A stretch of 64,000 nt of DNA from Candidatus Brocadia sinica JPN1 (GCF_000949635.1 NZ_BAFN01000001.1:1922001-1986000), one strand, 5' to 3'. Numbered from the stretch's first letter, positions 36,520 to 45,342 are shown. The notes: a model not told the origin generated them from the sequence alone. A program made the numbers and translations.

Positions 36520-37158
36520 ATGATCGTTGATATGCCAATCCCTTTCCTGAGAAAGGGACAAGTTGCAAGTAATCAGGATGAGGGTGCTAGTGAAGAGAAG
36601 GAAAAACGTTCCGGCGGGGATCTGATCTCACGGTTATTAAAAACACGTACGGTTATGGTCTCGGACGAGGTGAACAAAAAAATGGCACAACAGATCATGA
36701 CACAACTCATACTTCTTGAAGGGGAAAGTAATGAAGATATTAAAATGTTTATTAATTCCCCCGGAGGAGACGCCGATGCAGGTTTTGCAATCTACGATAT
36801 GATGCGGTTTGTAAAGCCAAAAATAAAAGCCATCTGCGCGGGGGTGGCGGCCAGCGCTGCCGTGATTATCTTACTTGGTGCAAAAAGGGAAAACCGATTT
36901 AGTTTGCCCAATGCCCGCGTCCTTATTCATCAACCTTCAACGGGTATCCATGGAACTGCTGCTGATATCCAGATTGAAGCCGGTGAAATACTCAAATGCC
37001 GGGAAAAGATCAACCGGTTGATTTCTGCGGAAACGGGGCAAACAATGGGAAAAGTGGAATCAGATACCAAAAGAAATTTCTGGATGTCTGCCGAGGAAGC
37101 TCTCAAATACGGATTAGTCAGCAAAATTATACAGACGAGCGATGACTTAAAATTATAA
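36520..37158 (+). CDS. clpP: ClpP-like serine peptidase with Asn at the catalytic Asp position
   Basis: ClpP fold: NSPGGDADAGFAIYDMMRF, then Ser112 in CAGVAASAAVIIL (usual ASM becomes ASA) and His137 in RVLIHQPSTGIHG. Where ClpP has DTERDRFLSA, this protein has DTKRNFWMSA, so the third catalytic residue is Asn186. Listeria ClpP1 is a known natural Asn case with low activity that works in mixed rings. A 45-residue N-terminal part is longer than usual and lacks the processing-type start. It sits 51 bases after acsB, in the CODH/ACS block, where it may turn over or check the complex; that is inference. Confidence 0.88.
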   Translation: MIVDMPIPFLRKGQVASNQDEGASEEKEKRSGGDLISRLLKTRTVMVSDEVNKKMAQQIMTQLILLEGESNEDIKMFINSPGGDADAGFAIYDMMRFVKPKIKAICAGVAASAAVIILLGAKRENRFSLPNARVLIHQPSTGIHGTAADIQIEAGEILKCREKINRLISAETGQTMGKVESDTKRNFWMSAEEALKYGLVSKIIQTSDDLKL

Positions 37159-37206
37159 TGTATGGTAATTCCCCAATATAAAATGAAAAATGTTTGTGTT
37201 TTATAG

Positions 37207-37254
37207 CCACCTTTTTGTCCACTTCTTACCGGTAAGACAATCAGGTGGTTTTTC
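37207..37254 (+). terminator. Terminator between clpP and acsC
   Basis: CCACCT (37207-37212) and AGGTGG (37243-37248) enclose a perfect 14-base palindrome TCTTACCGGTAAGA (37224-37237); T-run TTTTTC follows. The acsC part of the block therefore probably has its own promoter, not identified. Confidence 0.65.
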
Positions 37255-37300
37255 GTTTGATGCTATGCAAATTAATTTATATGTGAAAGGATAGTAAAGA

Positions 37301-38641
37301 ATGGCACTAACTGGATTAGACATTTACAAACTACTGCCCAAAACAAATTGTAAAAAATGTGGAAGGCCCACATGCCTGGCATTTGCTATGCAACTGGCAC
37401 AAAAAAAAGCAAATTTGTCTGATTGCCCTGACGTAAGTGAAGATGCTAAGAGGGTTTTGGGAGCAGCGGCTGCACCTCCAATTAAATTGGTAACTGTCGG
37501 AACGGGTGCCAAACAAGTGCAGGTCGGTGAGGAAAATGTCTTGTTCAGGCACGAGGAGAAATTTTATCATCCGACTGGGGTGGCCGTTACTATCAATGAT
37601 GATTTGAGTGAAACGGCCTTTAACGACCGTTTGAAAAAGATTAACAGTTTGAAAATTGCACGTGTTGGCACAGAGACAGAGATTGATTTGGTTGCCATTA
37701 TTAACAAGAGCAATAATGCTGAGAAATTTGCTGAGGCGGCAAAAAAAGTCAGCGCTGGTTCTCATCTGAGCATCATTTTAAGTAGTACATCTGTTGAAAA
37801 CATGAAGGCAGCCCTGGCATCCTGTGCTGAAAAGAGACCTTTGATCCATGGTGCAAATGCCGCGAACTGTGAGTCTATGGCAGCATTAGCAAAGGAAAAG
37901 GCCTGTCCGATGACCGTGACGGCTCCAACGCTTGAGGAGCTTGCCGACCTTGCCGACCATGCAAAAAAGGCAGGCGTTGAAGAGATCGTGTTGGATGTGA
38001 GCGGAAATAACCCGAAAGAGATGCTTCAGAAACTGACCAAGGTAAGGCGGGCAGCATTGAAAAAGAATTTCCGTGCACTGGGATTTCCCATGATTGCCTT
38101 TGTTTGTGATGAAGACCCGTTTCAGGAAATTTCACTGGCAAGCACGTATCTGCTTAAGTATGCCGGCATAGTCGCTGTTAATGTGTGTGATCCTTGGGCA
38201 ATTATGCCGTTGCTTACTGCCAGGACAAATATTTTTACCGATCCACAAAAACCAATCCAGGTTGAACCGAAATTATATGCTGTGGGTGACGCTAAAGAAG
38301 ATGCCCCTGTCTTATTCACAACAAACTTTTCTCTTACCTATTACACTGTTGAGGGCGAAGTTGAGTCGAGTCGTATTCCTGCATTTATATTGTCAGTGGA
38401 TACCGGTGGGACTTCTGTATTGACTGCCTATTCCGGGGATAAGCTCAATGATAAAGTTGTGGCTAAGGCCATGGCCGATGCGAAGGTGGAGACGAAAGTA
38501 AAGCACAAGAAATTAATCATTCCAGGACTCGTAGCCGTGATGTCCGGAAAGTTGCAGGAGACCCTTGGCTGGGAAATATTGGTTGGACCCAGAGAAGCGT
38601 CCGGGCTTCCTTCTTATCTGAAAACTGTTTGGCGGGCTTAG
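37301..38641 (+). CDS. acsC: Corrinoid/iron-sulfur protein large subunit (AcsC)
   Basis: With AcsD forms the cobalamin protein that carries the methyl group from methyltetrahydrofolate to acetyl-CoA synthase. The N-terminal Fe4S4 motif is C17-x2-C20-x4-C25-x16-C42 (NCKKCGRPTCLAFA, ending LSDCP). A TIM-barrel follows (about 90-320), and the last 120 residues, with VDTGGTSVLTAYSG and LIIPGLVAVMSGKLQE, form the cobamide-binding domain. 446 residues, full length. The start has AAAGGATAG ahead. The stop lies just upstream of the acsV start, so translation is probably coupled. Confidence 0.95.
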   Translation: MALTGLDIYKLLPKTNCKKCGRPTCLAFAMQLAQKKANLSDCPDVSEDAKRVLGAAAAPPIKLVTVGTGAKQVQVGEENVLFRHEEKFYHPTGVAVTINDDLSETAFNDRLKKINSLKIARVGTETEIDLVAIINKSNNAEKFAEAAKKVSAGSHLSIILSSTSVENMKAALASCAEKRPLIHGANAANCESMAALAKEKACPMTVTAPTLEELADLADHAKKAGVEEIVLDVSGNNPKEMLQKLTKVRRAALKKNFRALGFPMIAFVCDEDPFQEISLASTYLLKYAGIVAVNVCDPWAIMPLLTARTNIFTDPQKPIQVEPKLYAVGDAKEDAPVLFTTNFSLTYYTVEGEVESSRIPAFILSVDTGGTSVLTAYSGDKLNDKVVAKAMADAKVETKVKHKKLIIPGLVAVMSGKLQETLGWEILVGPREASGLPSYLKTVWRA

Positions 38642-38658
38642 CGCAAATTTTATTGTAT

Positions 38659-40593
38659 ATGACATTGGAAAACTCACGCTATAAAGTACACTTCCTTCCT
38701 GGCGATGTAAGCGTTGAAATCGAAAAGGGAAAGACCGTCTTGGATGCATCATATAAAGGCGATTTATTTATTAATGCCTTGTGTGGCGGAGACGGTACCT
38801 GCGGAAAATGTAAGGTAATCCTGAATACGGGAAAAGTGGATAGTTTGCCCACTACCCACATCTCTGAAGCAGAGGCTAAGCAGGGATACGTTCTTGCTTG
38901 CAGGACAAAGGTTATGGGTGACCTGGAAGTTTTGATACCTGAAGAATCAAAACTCGATAAGAGTCAAATCCTCATTAGCGATTACCCGCAGTTTTCGGGA
39001 TCATTGGCCGCAGCAACTTCGGGGCTGGAACAATTTGAAAAAAAGCCGTTAGTGAGAAAGATATACCTTGAATTATCACCACCGAGTTTGGACGATTGCA
39101 TGGCTGATTATGAACGACTCTGTCAGGGTGTTATGGTCCATGCTAATGTTCCTTGGGAAGTTTTGGCAACAAATTTAACTGTTTTAAAACGCTTACCCAC
39201 ACTTTTGAGAGACGCTCACTGGAAGGTTACAGCAACTCTGGGATACAGGGGCTCTTCAGTGGAGATTATGGAAGTACAGGCAGGGGACGTGAGTGCACAG
39301 AATTTTGGGATTGCCGTGGATGTGGGTACGACCACCGTAGTTGCGCATCTCCTGAACCTTTCTAATGCTGAGACCATAGATGTTGAAGCAACGTATAATT
39401 CCCAGATAAAATATGGAGACGACTATATTCAGCGGATTATCTATGCTGTACAAAACAATGCGATGGAAATTATGCAAGAGGTATTGGTCGAAGATATTAA
39501 TCATCTGATCTCAACTCTTGTCAAAAGGAATAAGTTAAGTATCCATGATATTGGCGCTGTTGTTTGCGCCGGAAATACCGTAATGACGCATTTTTTGTTT
39601 GGCCTCGATCCCACAAATATCCGAAGAGAGCCGTATCTTCCTTCCGCTAGTTTTGTGCCTCCAATCAAGGCTGATGATGTAGGCATAAAAATTAATGGCA
39701 ATGGTTTGTTGTATACGCTGCCCTGCGTAGGGGCATACGTTGGAGGGGATATATCGTCCGGCGTATTAGCTATCCGGCTGGACAAGGTCGATGCTGTGTC
39801 CCTTCTCATTGATATTGGCACAAATGGTGAGATTGTGCTTGGCAACAAGGACTGGATGGTGTGTTGTTCTGCATCAGCAGGCCCGGCTTTTGAGGGCAGT
39901 GGCATTTCCTGCGGGATGCGTGCAGCAAAGGGCGCTATAGAAAAGGTAACCATCACAAAAAATTTTGATGTCGTTTGTAAAACAATCGGAAATACCCCTC
40001 CAAGCGGAATTTGTGGTTCAGGATTATTGGATTGCCTGGCTAATTTGGTGAGAAGCGGGGTCATTGACAGGACGGGAAATTTCCAGAAAGGGATAGATAC
40101 AGAACGTTTCAGAAAAACGGATGACGGGTATGAATTCATTCTGGTGGACAAGAATGAAACTGCTACAAAAAAGGACATTGTTATTACACAGGCCGACATC
40201 CAAAACCTGATCCGTTCAAAGGCAGCCATATACTCGGCAATTTCCACCTTAATTGAATCCATGGGTATGGGTGTCAATGATATTGAACAGGTATACCTGG
40301 CGGGCGGTTTTGGTAATTATCTAGATATACGGAGCGCCATTACGATTGGGATGCTCCCTGATATCTCTGTTTCAAAGGTACAATTTGTAGGGAACACCTC
40401 TGTAATTGGCGCAAAGATGTCTTTGTTTTACAAGGATGCCTATGAAGTGGCACAGACAATTGCGTCAAAGATGACCTATTTTGACCTTATGAGTAACAAT
40501 AAGTATATGGAAGAATATATGTCGGCAAATTTTTTACCTCATACCGATATTGAAAAATTTCCATCAGTTGCAGAAGAGTTGATGGTTCCATAA
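38659..40593 (+). CDS. acsV: Reductive activator of the corrinoid protein (RACo, AcsV)
   Basis: Brings back the inactive Co(II) form of AcsCD to Co(I) using ATP. The N-terminal 2Fe-2S domain has CGGDGTCGKC and a fourth Cys in VLACRTK. A linker to about 200 leads to the ASKHA ATPase domain with GIAVDVGTTTVVAHLL, LIDIGTNGEIVLG, GICGSGLLD and VYLAGGFGNYLD. The ATG at 38659 is preferred; an in-frame TTG at 38629 overlapping acsC is possible. Neither has a strong ribosome site, which fits coupling to acsC 17 bases upstream. About 644 residues, typical. Confidence 0.92.
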   Translation: MTLENSRYKVHFLPGDVSVEIEKGKTVLDASYKGDLFINALCGGDGTCGKCKVILNTGKVDSLPTTHISEAEAKQGYVLACRTKVMGDLEVLIPEESKLDKSQILISDYPQFSGSLAAATSGLEQFEKKPLVRKIYLELSPPSLDDCMADYERLCQGVMVHANVPWEVLATNLTVLKRLPTLLRDAHWKVTATLGYRGSSVEIMEVQAGDVSAQNFGIAVDVGTTTVVAHLLNLSNAETIDVEATYNSQIKYGDDYIQRIIYAVQNNAMEIMQEVLVEDINHLISTLVKRNKLSIHDIGAVVCAGNTVMTHFLFGLDPTNIRREPYLPSASFVPPIKADDVGIKINGNGLLYTLPCVGAYVGGDISSGVLAIRLDKVDAVSLLIDIGTNGEIVLGNKDWMVCCSASAGPAFEGSGISCGMRAAKGAIEKVTITKNFDVVCKTIGNTPPSGICGSGLLDCLANLVRSGVIDRTGNFQKGIDTERFRKTDDGYEFILVDKNETATKKDIVITQADIQNLIRSKAAIYSAISTLIESMGMGVNDIEQVYLAGGFGNYLDIRSAITIGMLPDISVSKVQFVGNTSVIGAKMSLFYKDAYEVAQTIASKMTYFDLMSNNKYMEEYMSANFLPHTDIEKFPSVAEELMVP

Positions 40594-40607
40594 CAAAGGA
40601 ATTTTCT

Positions 40608-41399
40608 ATGGCTTTTAATATTGCAGTAGCTGGAAAGGGTGGAACAGGTAAATCAACCCTTTCTGCCCTTATTATCCGGTATATTACCGAAGAGCTTGGT
40701 AAACCGGTGTCGGCTGTAGACGCTGATCCCAATGCCTCTTTAGGCGCATTGCTTGGATTGCATATACAAAGTACCGTTGCTGATATACGCGAAGATATTG
40801 TTGAAAAAAAGGTAGACTTTTCCGGGATGTCAAAAGACAGATATATTGAGTATGCTATCGAGGAATCCATCATTGAAAAAGAGAAATTCGATCTTTTAAC
40901 GATGGGCAGGCCGGAGGGCCCGAAGTGCTATTGCTATGTCAATAATCTTCTTCGCAAATATCTGGATAAAGTAGGAACAACCTACCCGTTTGTTGTTACT
41001 GATAATGAGGCAGGGATGGAACACCTTTCCCGCAGGACGACCAATAATGTGGATCTCCTGATGATTGTAAGTGAACCTACGATTGTAGGGGCATTGACCT
41101 TGCAACGTATCCTTGCGCTGGCTGATTCACTCCCAATCACGATTAAGCAAAAGTTCTGTGTGTTAAACCGGGTGCCCAGGAACGGTATCCACGAGAATCT
41201 CCAACAGAAGTTAGATAGTGTGGGAATCGAGATATCTGCAATATTCCCCTTTGATCAGGAGGTATACGATACGGCAGCATGTGGGGCATCTGTATTTGAA
41301 ATTTCCCGTGAAAATGAGTTATATCAAAAACTGGGTAAGTTCTTACAAAAGCATTTGCCGGCAAGCATGATCGGAAAAAGCACGGCTGGTTGTTTGTAG
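40608..41399 (+). CDS. acsF: Second CooC/AcsF-type nickel-loading ATPase
   Basis: P-loop GKGGTGKST near residue 9, DADPNASLGALLG, and a C-x-C pair in GPKCYCYVNNLLRKY at the same place as in CooC. It is a divergent paralogue of the first gene of this block. Known of the family: CooC loads nickel into CODH, AcsF into acetyl-CoA synthase. Because it lies in the acsV-acsD part I favour AcsF, but sequence alone does not decide. Starts 14 bases after acsV with AAAGGAA. Confidence 0.85.
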   Translation: MAFNIAVAGKGGTGKSTLSALIIRYITEELGKPVSAVDADPNASLGALLGLHIQSTVADIREDIVEKKVDFSGMSKDRYIEYAIEESIIEKEKFDLLTMGRPEGPKCYCYVNNLLRKYLDKVGTTYPFVVTDNEAGMEHLSRRTTNNVDLLMIVSEPTIVGALTLQRILALADSLPITIKQKFCVLNRVPRNGIHENLQQKLDSVGIEISAIFPFDQEVYDTAACGASVFEISRENELYQKLGKFLQKHLPASMIGKSTAGCL

Positions 41400-41520
41400 T
41401 GGTAGAAAAAGAAATGCGTGCTCAAGCTTTTGCCTGAAAGAGAATCGAAGGATTCTTTAAAGTTTTTTTCTCTGTATATTCTGTGGTTCGGTTTTTTGAT
41501 GGATAGTAGGAGATTAATGA

Positions 41521-42480
41521 ATGGAAATACCAAATGTAGCGGACAAGTGGTCTGGCGGTGTTAATGAAATTACCCTCGGCGCGACAAAAGATAAAGGGGG
41601 TAGCCGGCAGAAGACAATTACTATTGGTGGCGCAAAAAGTATCCCTTTTATGGATTTTGAAGGGAACCCCGGTCATAAACCTGTAGTTGCAATGGATGTC
41701 TATGATACACCACCGGAGGACTGGCCTGAAACCTTGTCCAAGCCTTTTGCGGATGTTCTCAACGATCCGGCACAGTGGGCAAAAAAATGTGTAGAACAGT
41801 ATGGAGCGGATTTGATTTGTCTGAAGCTGGAAGGAATTCACCCCGATAAAGGTGATAAAAGCGCAGAGCATGCGGTGATGGTGGTAAAATCCATACTCGC
41901 TGCGGTGGGTGTACCCTTGCTTATTTGGGGGTGCGAACATGACGAAAAAGATAATGAGGTAATGCCCAAGGTAAGCCAGGCAGCGAAAGGAGAAAATTGT
42001 TTGATGGGGGTTGTTACGCAGGATAACTATAAGACCCTTACAGCCACCTGTCTTGCTGATGGACACAGTCTTATTACTTTGGCGCCTGTAGATATTAATA
42101 TCGCAAAACAGGTTAACATCCTTGTTTCAGAAATGGACTTTCCGCTTAATCGAATAGTAATGTTCCAGTCAACCGGTGCGCTGGGTTACGGCATGGAGTA
42201 TACCTATTCTATCCAGGAACGTGAACGGTTAGCCGCACTTACCGGAGACAAGATGATGTCCATGCCGGTAATCTGCGATGTTGGACATGAGGCATGGCGA
42301 ACCAAAGAGGCAAAATCAGACGATAGCGAGGTTCCGCAGTGGGGCCCGCGTGATGAAAGAGGCCCGATATGGGAGGCCATTACGGCTGTCAGCCTTTTGC
42401 AGTCGGGCGCTGATATTATTCGCATGAATCATCCCAGGGCCGTTGCAGCAGTAAAAAAGTGTATTGATCGTTTATATTAA
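41521..42480 (+). CDS. acsD: Corrinoid/iron-sulfur protein small subunit (AcsD)
   Basis: Forms the heterodimer with AcsC and covers the cobalamin. TIM-barrel protein of 319 residues starting MEIPNVADKWSGGVNEITLG, with the family segments GGAKSIPFMDFEGNPGHKP and ADLICLKLEGIHPDKGDK, and the C-terminal LLQSGADIIRMNHPRAV. No Fe-S motif, as expected. Start follows GTAGGAG. Lies between acsF and acsE; about 120 bases precede it, with a weak GAATC hairpin and T-rich stretch. Confidence 0.95.
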   Translation: MEIPNVADKWSGGVNEITLGATKDKGGSRQKTITIGGAKSIPFMDFEGNPGHKPVVAMDVYDTPPEDWPETLSKPFADVLNDPAQWAKKCVEQYGADLICLKLEGIHPDKGDKSAEHAVMVVKSILAAVGVPLLIWGCEHDEKDNEVMPKVSQAAKGENCLMGVVTQDNYKTLTATCLADGHSLITLAPVDINIAKQVNILVSEMDFPLNRIVMFQSTGALGYGMEYTYSIQERERLAALTGDKMMSMPVICDVGHEAWRTKEAKSDDSEVPQWGPRDERGPIWEAITAVSLLQSGADIIRMNHPRAVAAVKKCIDRLY

Positions 42481-42524
42481 AATAATGTAATAGTGAACTG
42501 CTGAGACGCAAAGAAAGTTATAAA

Positions 42525-42600
42525 TTGTAAGATCTAAGTTGAACTTACAACTTTTGGCTAATGTTAAACTTTGTGCTCTTTGCGCCTTTGCGGTGAACTG
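42525..42600. repeat. Hairpin and dispersed-type repeat between acsD and acsE
   Basis: TTGTAAG (42525-42531) pairs with CTTACAA (42544-42550) and is followed by CTTTT. Next comes a CTTTGCGCCTTTGCGGTGAA stretch of a kind often seen dispersed between genes. The 157-base gap holds no gene. Confidence 0.4.
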
Positions 42601-42637
42601 AACTGTTATAATTTTAAAGAGAAAGGGTAAACATACG

Positions 42638-43423
42638 ATGATTTCTATAGCTGAACGCATCAACGGTATGTTTAAAGATGTGCGAGAAGCGATAAAGAAT
42701 AAGGATCCGAAGGCTATAAGAGAGCTTGCGATAAAACAGACGGAGGCCGGAGCGAGTTTTCTGGATGTGAATGTGGGGACGGCTGCGGCTGATCCTGCTG
42801 GGGCAATGAAATGGCTGATTGAAGTTATTCAAGACACGGTAAAGACACCGATTGCCATTGATAGCCAGAAATTTGATGTCGTAAAGGCGGGTTTATCGGT
42901 GATCAAGAATGAGGTCTTGATTAATTCTTCAAAGGGAGATCCGGAAGAATTAGATAAGTATATGTCCATTGCCAAAGAGCATAATGCATCTCTCATCTGT
43001 CTTACAATGGACAAATGTGGTATTCCTCAGGATGTTGAAAGACGCATGGAGATTGCTATGAAGATCGTAGAAAAGGCAGTGGAGCATGAGTTTGAACTGT
43101 CAAAGATATATATTGATCCCGTGCTCTTTCCTATTAATGTTGACCAGAAGCAACCGGCTCTCATGTTTGACATCTTCAATCAGATTAAAATGATTTCCGA
43201 TCCGCCACCGCACAGAAATGTCGGGCTGAGTAACTTTTCACAGGGAACGAAGGAAAAAAGGCTTTTGGCCAGGACATTCCTGACGATGGGGATTTCATAC
43301 GGATTGGATGCCGCAGTGATGGATGTGCTTGATAAGGACTTAATGGACGCTGGAATAACTGCAGAGATCATCATGAACCAGCACGTTTACAGTGATTCCT
43401 ATCTTATGGCATGCAGAAAGTGA
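42638..43423 (+). CDS. acsE: Methyltetrahydrofolate:corrinoid protein methyltransferase (AcsE)
   Basis: Moves the methyl group from methyltetrahydrofolate to AcsCD. A 261-residue pterin-binding TIM barrel: AERINGMFKDVREAIK, GASFLDVNVGTAA, PIAIDSQKFDVVKAGL, INSSKGD, and GLSNFSQGTKEKRLLARTFL are family landmarks, including the pterin-contacting DVN and IDS segments. Start follows AGAAAGGG. Last gene of the CODH/ACS block; a terminator follows 70 bases later. Confidence 0.95.
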   Translation: MISIAERINGMFKDVREAIKNKDPKAIRELAIKQTEAGASFLDVNVGTAAADPAGAMKWLIEVIQDTVKTPIAIDSQKFDVVKAGLSVIKNEVLINSSKGDPEELDKYMSIAKEHNASLICLTMDKCGIPQDVERRMEIAMKIVEKAVEHEFELSKIYIDPVLFPINVDQKQPALMFDIFNQIKMISDPPPHRNVGLSNFSQGTKEKRLLARTFLTMGISYGLDAAVMDVLDKDLMDAGITAEIIMNQHVYSDSYLMACRK

Positions 43424-43495
43424 ATGTATGCCGGCAGGATTTCATCAACTGAGCAAGAGCGTTCAGAAATAAAAATACAACGCATCATTTTTTTT

Positions 43496-43525
43496 AAAGG
43501 CACGATTTAAAAACCGTGCCTTTTT
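43496..43525. terminator. Bidirectional terminator after acsE and the decayed toxin gene
   Basis: AAAGGCACG pairs with CGTGCCTTT around ATTTAAAAAC, with T-run on the plus strand (43521 onward) and an A-run on the other side giving T's on the minus strand. It ends both the acs block and the minus-strand antitoxin unit. Confidence 0.8.
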
Positions 43526-43530
43526 CTTTT

Positions 43531-43653
43531 TTACGATGTCATCTCGGAATCCTTGGTTTGGTTCTTGTCTGCGAGTTCTTGAACTTCCTTCGGAAGTCGC
43601 TGGTAGTAACGCCAAAATTCAGGAGTCGTGTAATGCTTCAAAGCGGTTTGCAC
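43531..43653 (-). pseudogene. Truncated RelE/HigB-type toxin remnant
   Basis: Starts at a GTG overlapping the antitoxin stop, in the order antitoxin then toxin. Reads LKHYTTPEFWRYYQRLP and KEVQELADKN, the usual beginning of a RelE-like toxin of this group, but then runs out into unrelated QTKDSEMTS and a stop at 40 residues instead of about 85-100. The catalytic C-terminal half is missing, so it cannot be an active ribosome-dependent RNase. Confidence 0.65.
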
Positions 43654-43835
43654 CGTCCAGCTTTAAAGTTTTCTTCTGCCTCTTTGATCAATTTATCCAG
43701 CCGCCCTGCTTCTATATCCTTTTCGATTTGCTTGTCCCAGGTCCGTGCTTGAAATTCTTCAAACCAAGCAGTAAACTGGGATAATTCTTCAGGTGTAAGT
43801 TGTGTAATAGCTAATTCAATTTCTTTGATACCCAT
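43638..43835 (-). CDS. Antitoxin-like addiction-module protein
   Basis: 65 residues, acidic and helical: MGIKEIELAITQLTPEELSQ, FTAWFEEFQARTWDKQIE and a C-terminal AGRLDKLIKEAEENFKAG. This pattern belongs to the putative addiction-module antitoxins that precede RelE-like toxins. It still looks intact although its partner is cut short. Transcribed against the flanking genes. The start has AGGAAAGC upstream on the minus strand. Confidence 0.75.
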   Translation of the reverse strand: MGIKEIELAITQLTPEELSQFTAWFEEFQARTWDKQIEKDIEAGRLDKLIKEAEENFKAGRCKPL

Positions 43836-43982
43836 ATGCTTTCCTGCGGAATTTTTTACTTATTATAAAATACTTGAATTTTGCAGAGTTTCGCATAAAA
43901 TCAGTTTAGTTTTTATAATGTTTTAGTCAAGGAGAAAATGAGTAAGTGAGAGGTCTCATACAAAGTAATTTAAGAACTCGCT

Positions 43983-44381
43983 ATGAAGATTCACGAAATT
44001 AAGACCCGTGTCCGTTATCAGGAAACCGACCAGATGGGTATCGTCTATTACGGCAATTTCTTCACGTATTTTGAGATGGGTCGGACGGAATATTTGCGAA
44101 ATCTTGGATTGCCGTATTCGGAATTGGAAAAAGAGCAGATCTACTTTCCCGTCACCGAGGCCCACTGCCGGTTTCGTTCTCCCGCCCACTATGATGACAT
44201 TCTCATTATTCAGACCTGGATTTCTGAACTGAAACATGCCACTGTAGAATTTAACCATAAAGTAATTTGCGAGGGTGATAATAAACTCATCGTTGAGGGT
44301 TTTTCAAGGCTCGCATGCCTCAATGCCAACCGCAAGCCAATCCCTATGCCTGAAAAACTGAAAAGGCTTTTCCAGGAGTGA
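43983..44381 (+). CDS. YbgC-type acyl-CoA thioesterase (hot-dog fold)
   Basis: 132 residues with the 4HBT signature VRYQETDQMGIVYYGNFFTY (residues about 8-27), where the Asp of TDQMG is catalytic, followed by MGRTEYLRNLG and FRSPAHYDDIL. Hydrolyses short acyl-CoA or acyl-carrier thioesters in the cytoplasm; in other bacteria YbgC goes with tol-pal, not seen here. Stands alone 560 bases after acsE behind the toxin remnant, so any link with acetyl-CoA synthesis is speculative. Start has no strong ribosome site. Confidence 0.88.
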   Translation: MKIHEIKTRVRYQETDQMGIVYYGNFFTYFEMGRTEYLRNLGLPYSELEKEQIYFPVTEAHCRFRSPAHYDDILIIQTWISELKHATVEFNHKVICEGDNKLIVEGFSRLACLNANRKPIPMPEKLKRLFQE

Positions 44382-44510
44382 AAAAAGGAATAAAGTAAGA
44401 GGATAAATAGTGAGTGTGAGACAAAGGTGTCGGTCCAATAATGAACTCAATTCGTTTTGGGTTTTAAGGAATGCCTCATTCAATCATCATAAAAACAGGA
44501 GATACAATTT

Positions 44511-45077
44511 ATGAAAAAACAAATTATCATAACTTTTTTTATACTGATCGTTACTTTACTGCTTATTGCGCCTGTTTACGCAGGCTGGAAACCATCGGCA
44601 GAAGATGAACCGGTAAAAAGCCAATTGTCGATGAATACTCCGACTGAAGAAGTTATCAGGAATTTTAAAACTCACTATCCACATTTGACGGTCTATTTTG
44701 AAAAAGCCTACGGTTATGCGGTATTCCCCACTATCACAAAAGGTGGCATTGGTATTGGAGCTGCTCATGGTACTGGTGAAGTGTATGAGCAAGGTGGATT
44801 TATCGGTACATCAAGCTTGACACAAGTGACTATTGGTCTCCAGTTTGGCGGACAAACATATAGTGAGATTGTATTTTTTAAAGACAAAGAAACCCTTGAT
44901 GATTTCAAAAAGGGAAACTTCAAGCCCGGTGCCCAAGCTTCTGCTATTGCTTCAACTTCCGGCGCTTCAACAGATGCTGATTATGATCATGGTGTGGCAA
45001 TCTTCACCTTGTCGGAGAGTGGTTTAATGTTTGAGGCGACGGTGGGAGGACAGAAGTTCAATTTTAAACCGAAGTAG
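44511..45077 (+). CDS. Exported SYLF/Ysc84-domain lipid-binding protein
   Basis: Signal peptide at residues 1-24 (IIITFFILIVTLLLI, cut near VYA). The mature part carries the SYLF pattern: FEKAYGYAVFPTITKGGIGIG, AHGTGEVYEQG, GLQFGGQTYSEIVFF, and the C-terminal GVAIFTLSESGLMFEATVGG. Family members bind phosphoinositides or other lipids; in bacteria the role is unclear but the protein is periplasmic. 188 residues, complete. Start lies 6 bases after AGGAGAT. Confidence 0.85.
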   Translation: MKKQIIITFFILIVTLLLIAPVYAGWKPSAEDEPVKSQLSMNTPTEEVIRNFKTHYPHLTVYFEKAYGYAVFPTITKGGIGIGAAHGTGEVYEQGGFIGTSSLTQVTIGLQFGGQTYSEIVFFKDKETLDDFKKGNFKPGAQASAIASTSGASTDADYDHGVAIFTLSESGLMFEATVGGQKFNFKPK

Positions 45078-45201
45078 AATGATAGCCTCTATGGGTTTCG
45101 GTGTGGGATACACCGTAACATTATAACGGCGCGTCATAAGGAATTTTTGTAGCAGGTACGAACAATTTCCCAGTCGGCCTGCATGCATTTTGTGTTTTTG
45201 C

Positions 45202-45230
45202 TTGACAATAATATCGTTTATATCTATTTA
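45202..45230 (+). promoter_or_regulatory. Sigma-70-type promoter for the second riboswitch
   Basis: Perfect -35 TTGACA (45202-45207), 17-base spacer, -10 TATTTA (45225-45230). The predicted start at about 45237 falls right at the first base of the aptamer, which supports both calls. Confidence 0.75.
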
Positions 45231-45232
45231 TA

Positions 45233-45342
45233 CATATACTTCGATAAGGGCAAACCCTGGGCGATCAGGGGACGCAAAGTAAAAGGGTCTTAAACTTACA
45301 GGGAAGTAAGGAAAGAAAAGATAGCCTTACTGCCGAAGATGT
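45233..45342 (+). promoter_or_regulatory. Cyclic di-GMP-I (GEMM-I) riboswitch upstream of TPR gene
   Basis: Same order of elements as the copy at 16165: P1 strand CTTCG (45239-45243), GGGCAAACC, hairpin CCCTGG/TCAGGG, GGACGCAAAG, GGGTCTT, variable arm, and AGCCTTACTGCCGAAG, whose CGAAG pairs exactly with CTTCG. The aptamer 3' strand again forms the 5' arm of the terminator, so ligand binding should allow read-through. Confidence 0.9.

Noticed and set aside
39501-40277. 258-codon minus-strand frame opposite acsV
   Set aside because: Antisense shadow of a well-recognised gene; no family resemblance and no ribosome site.
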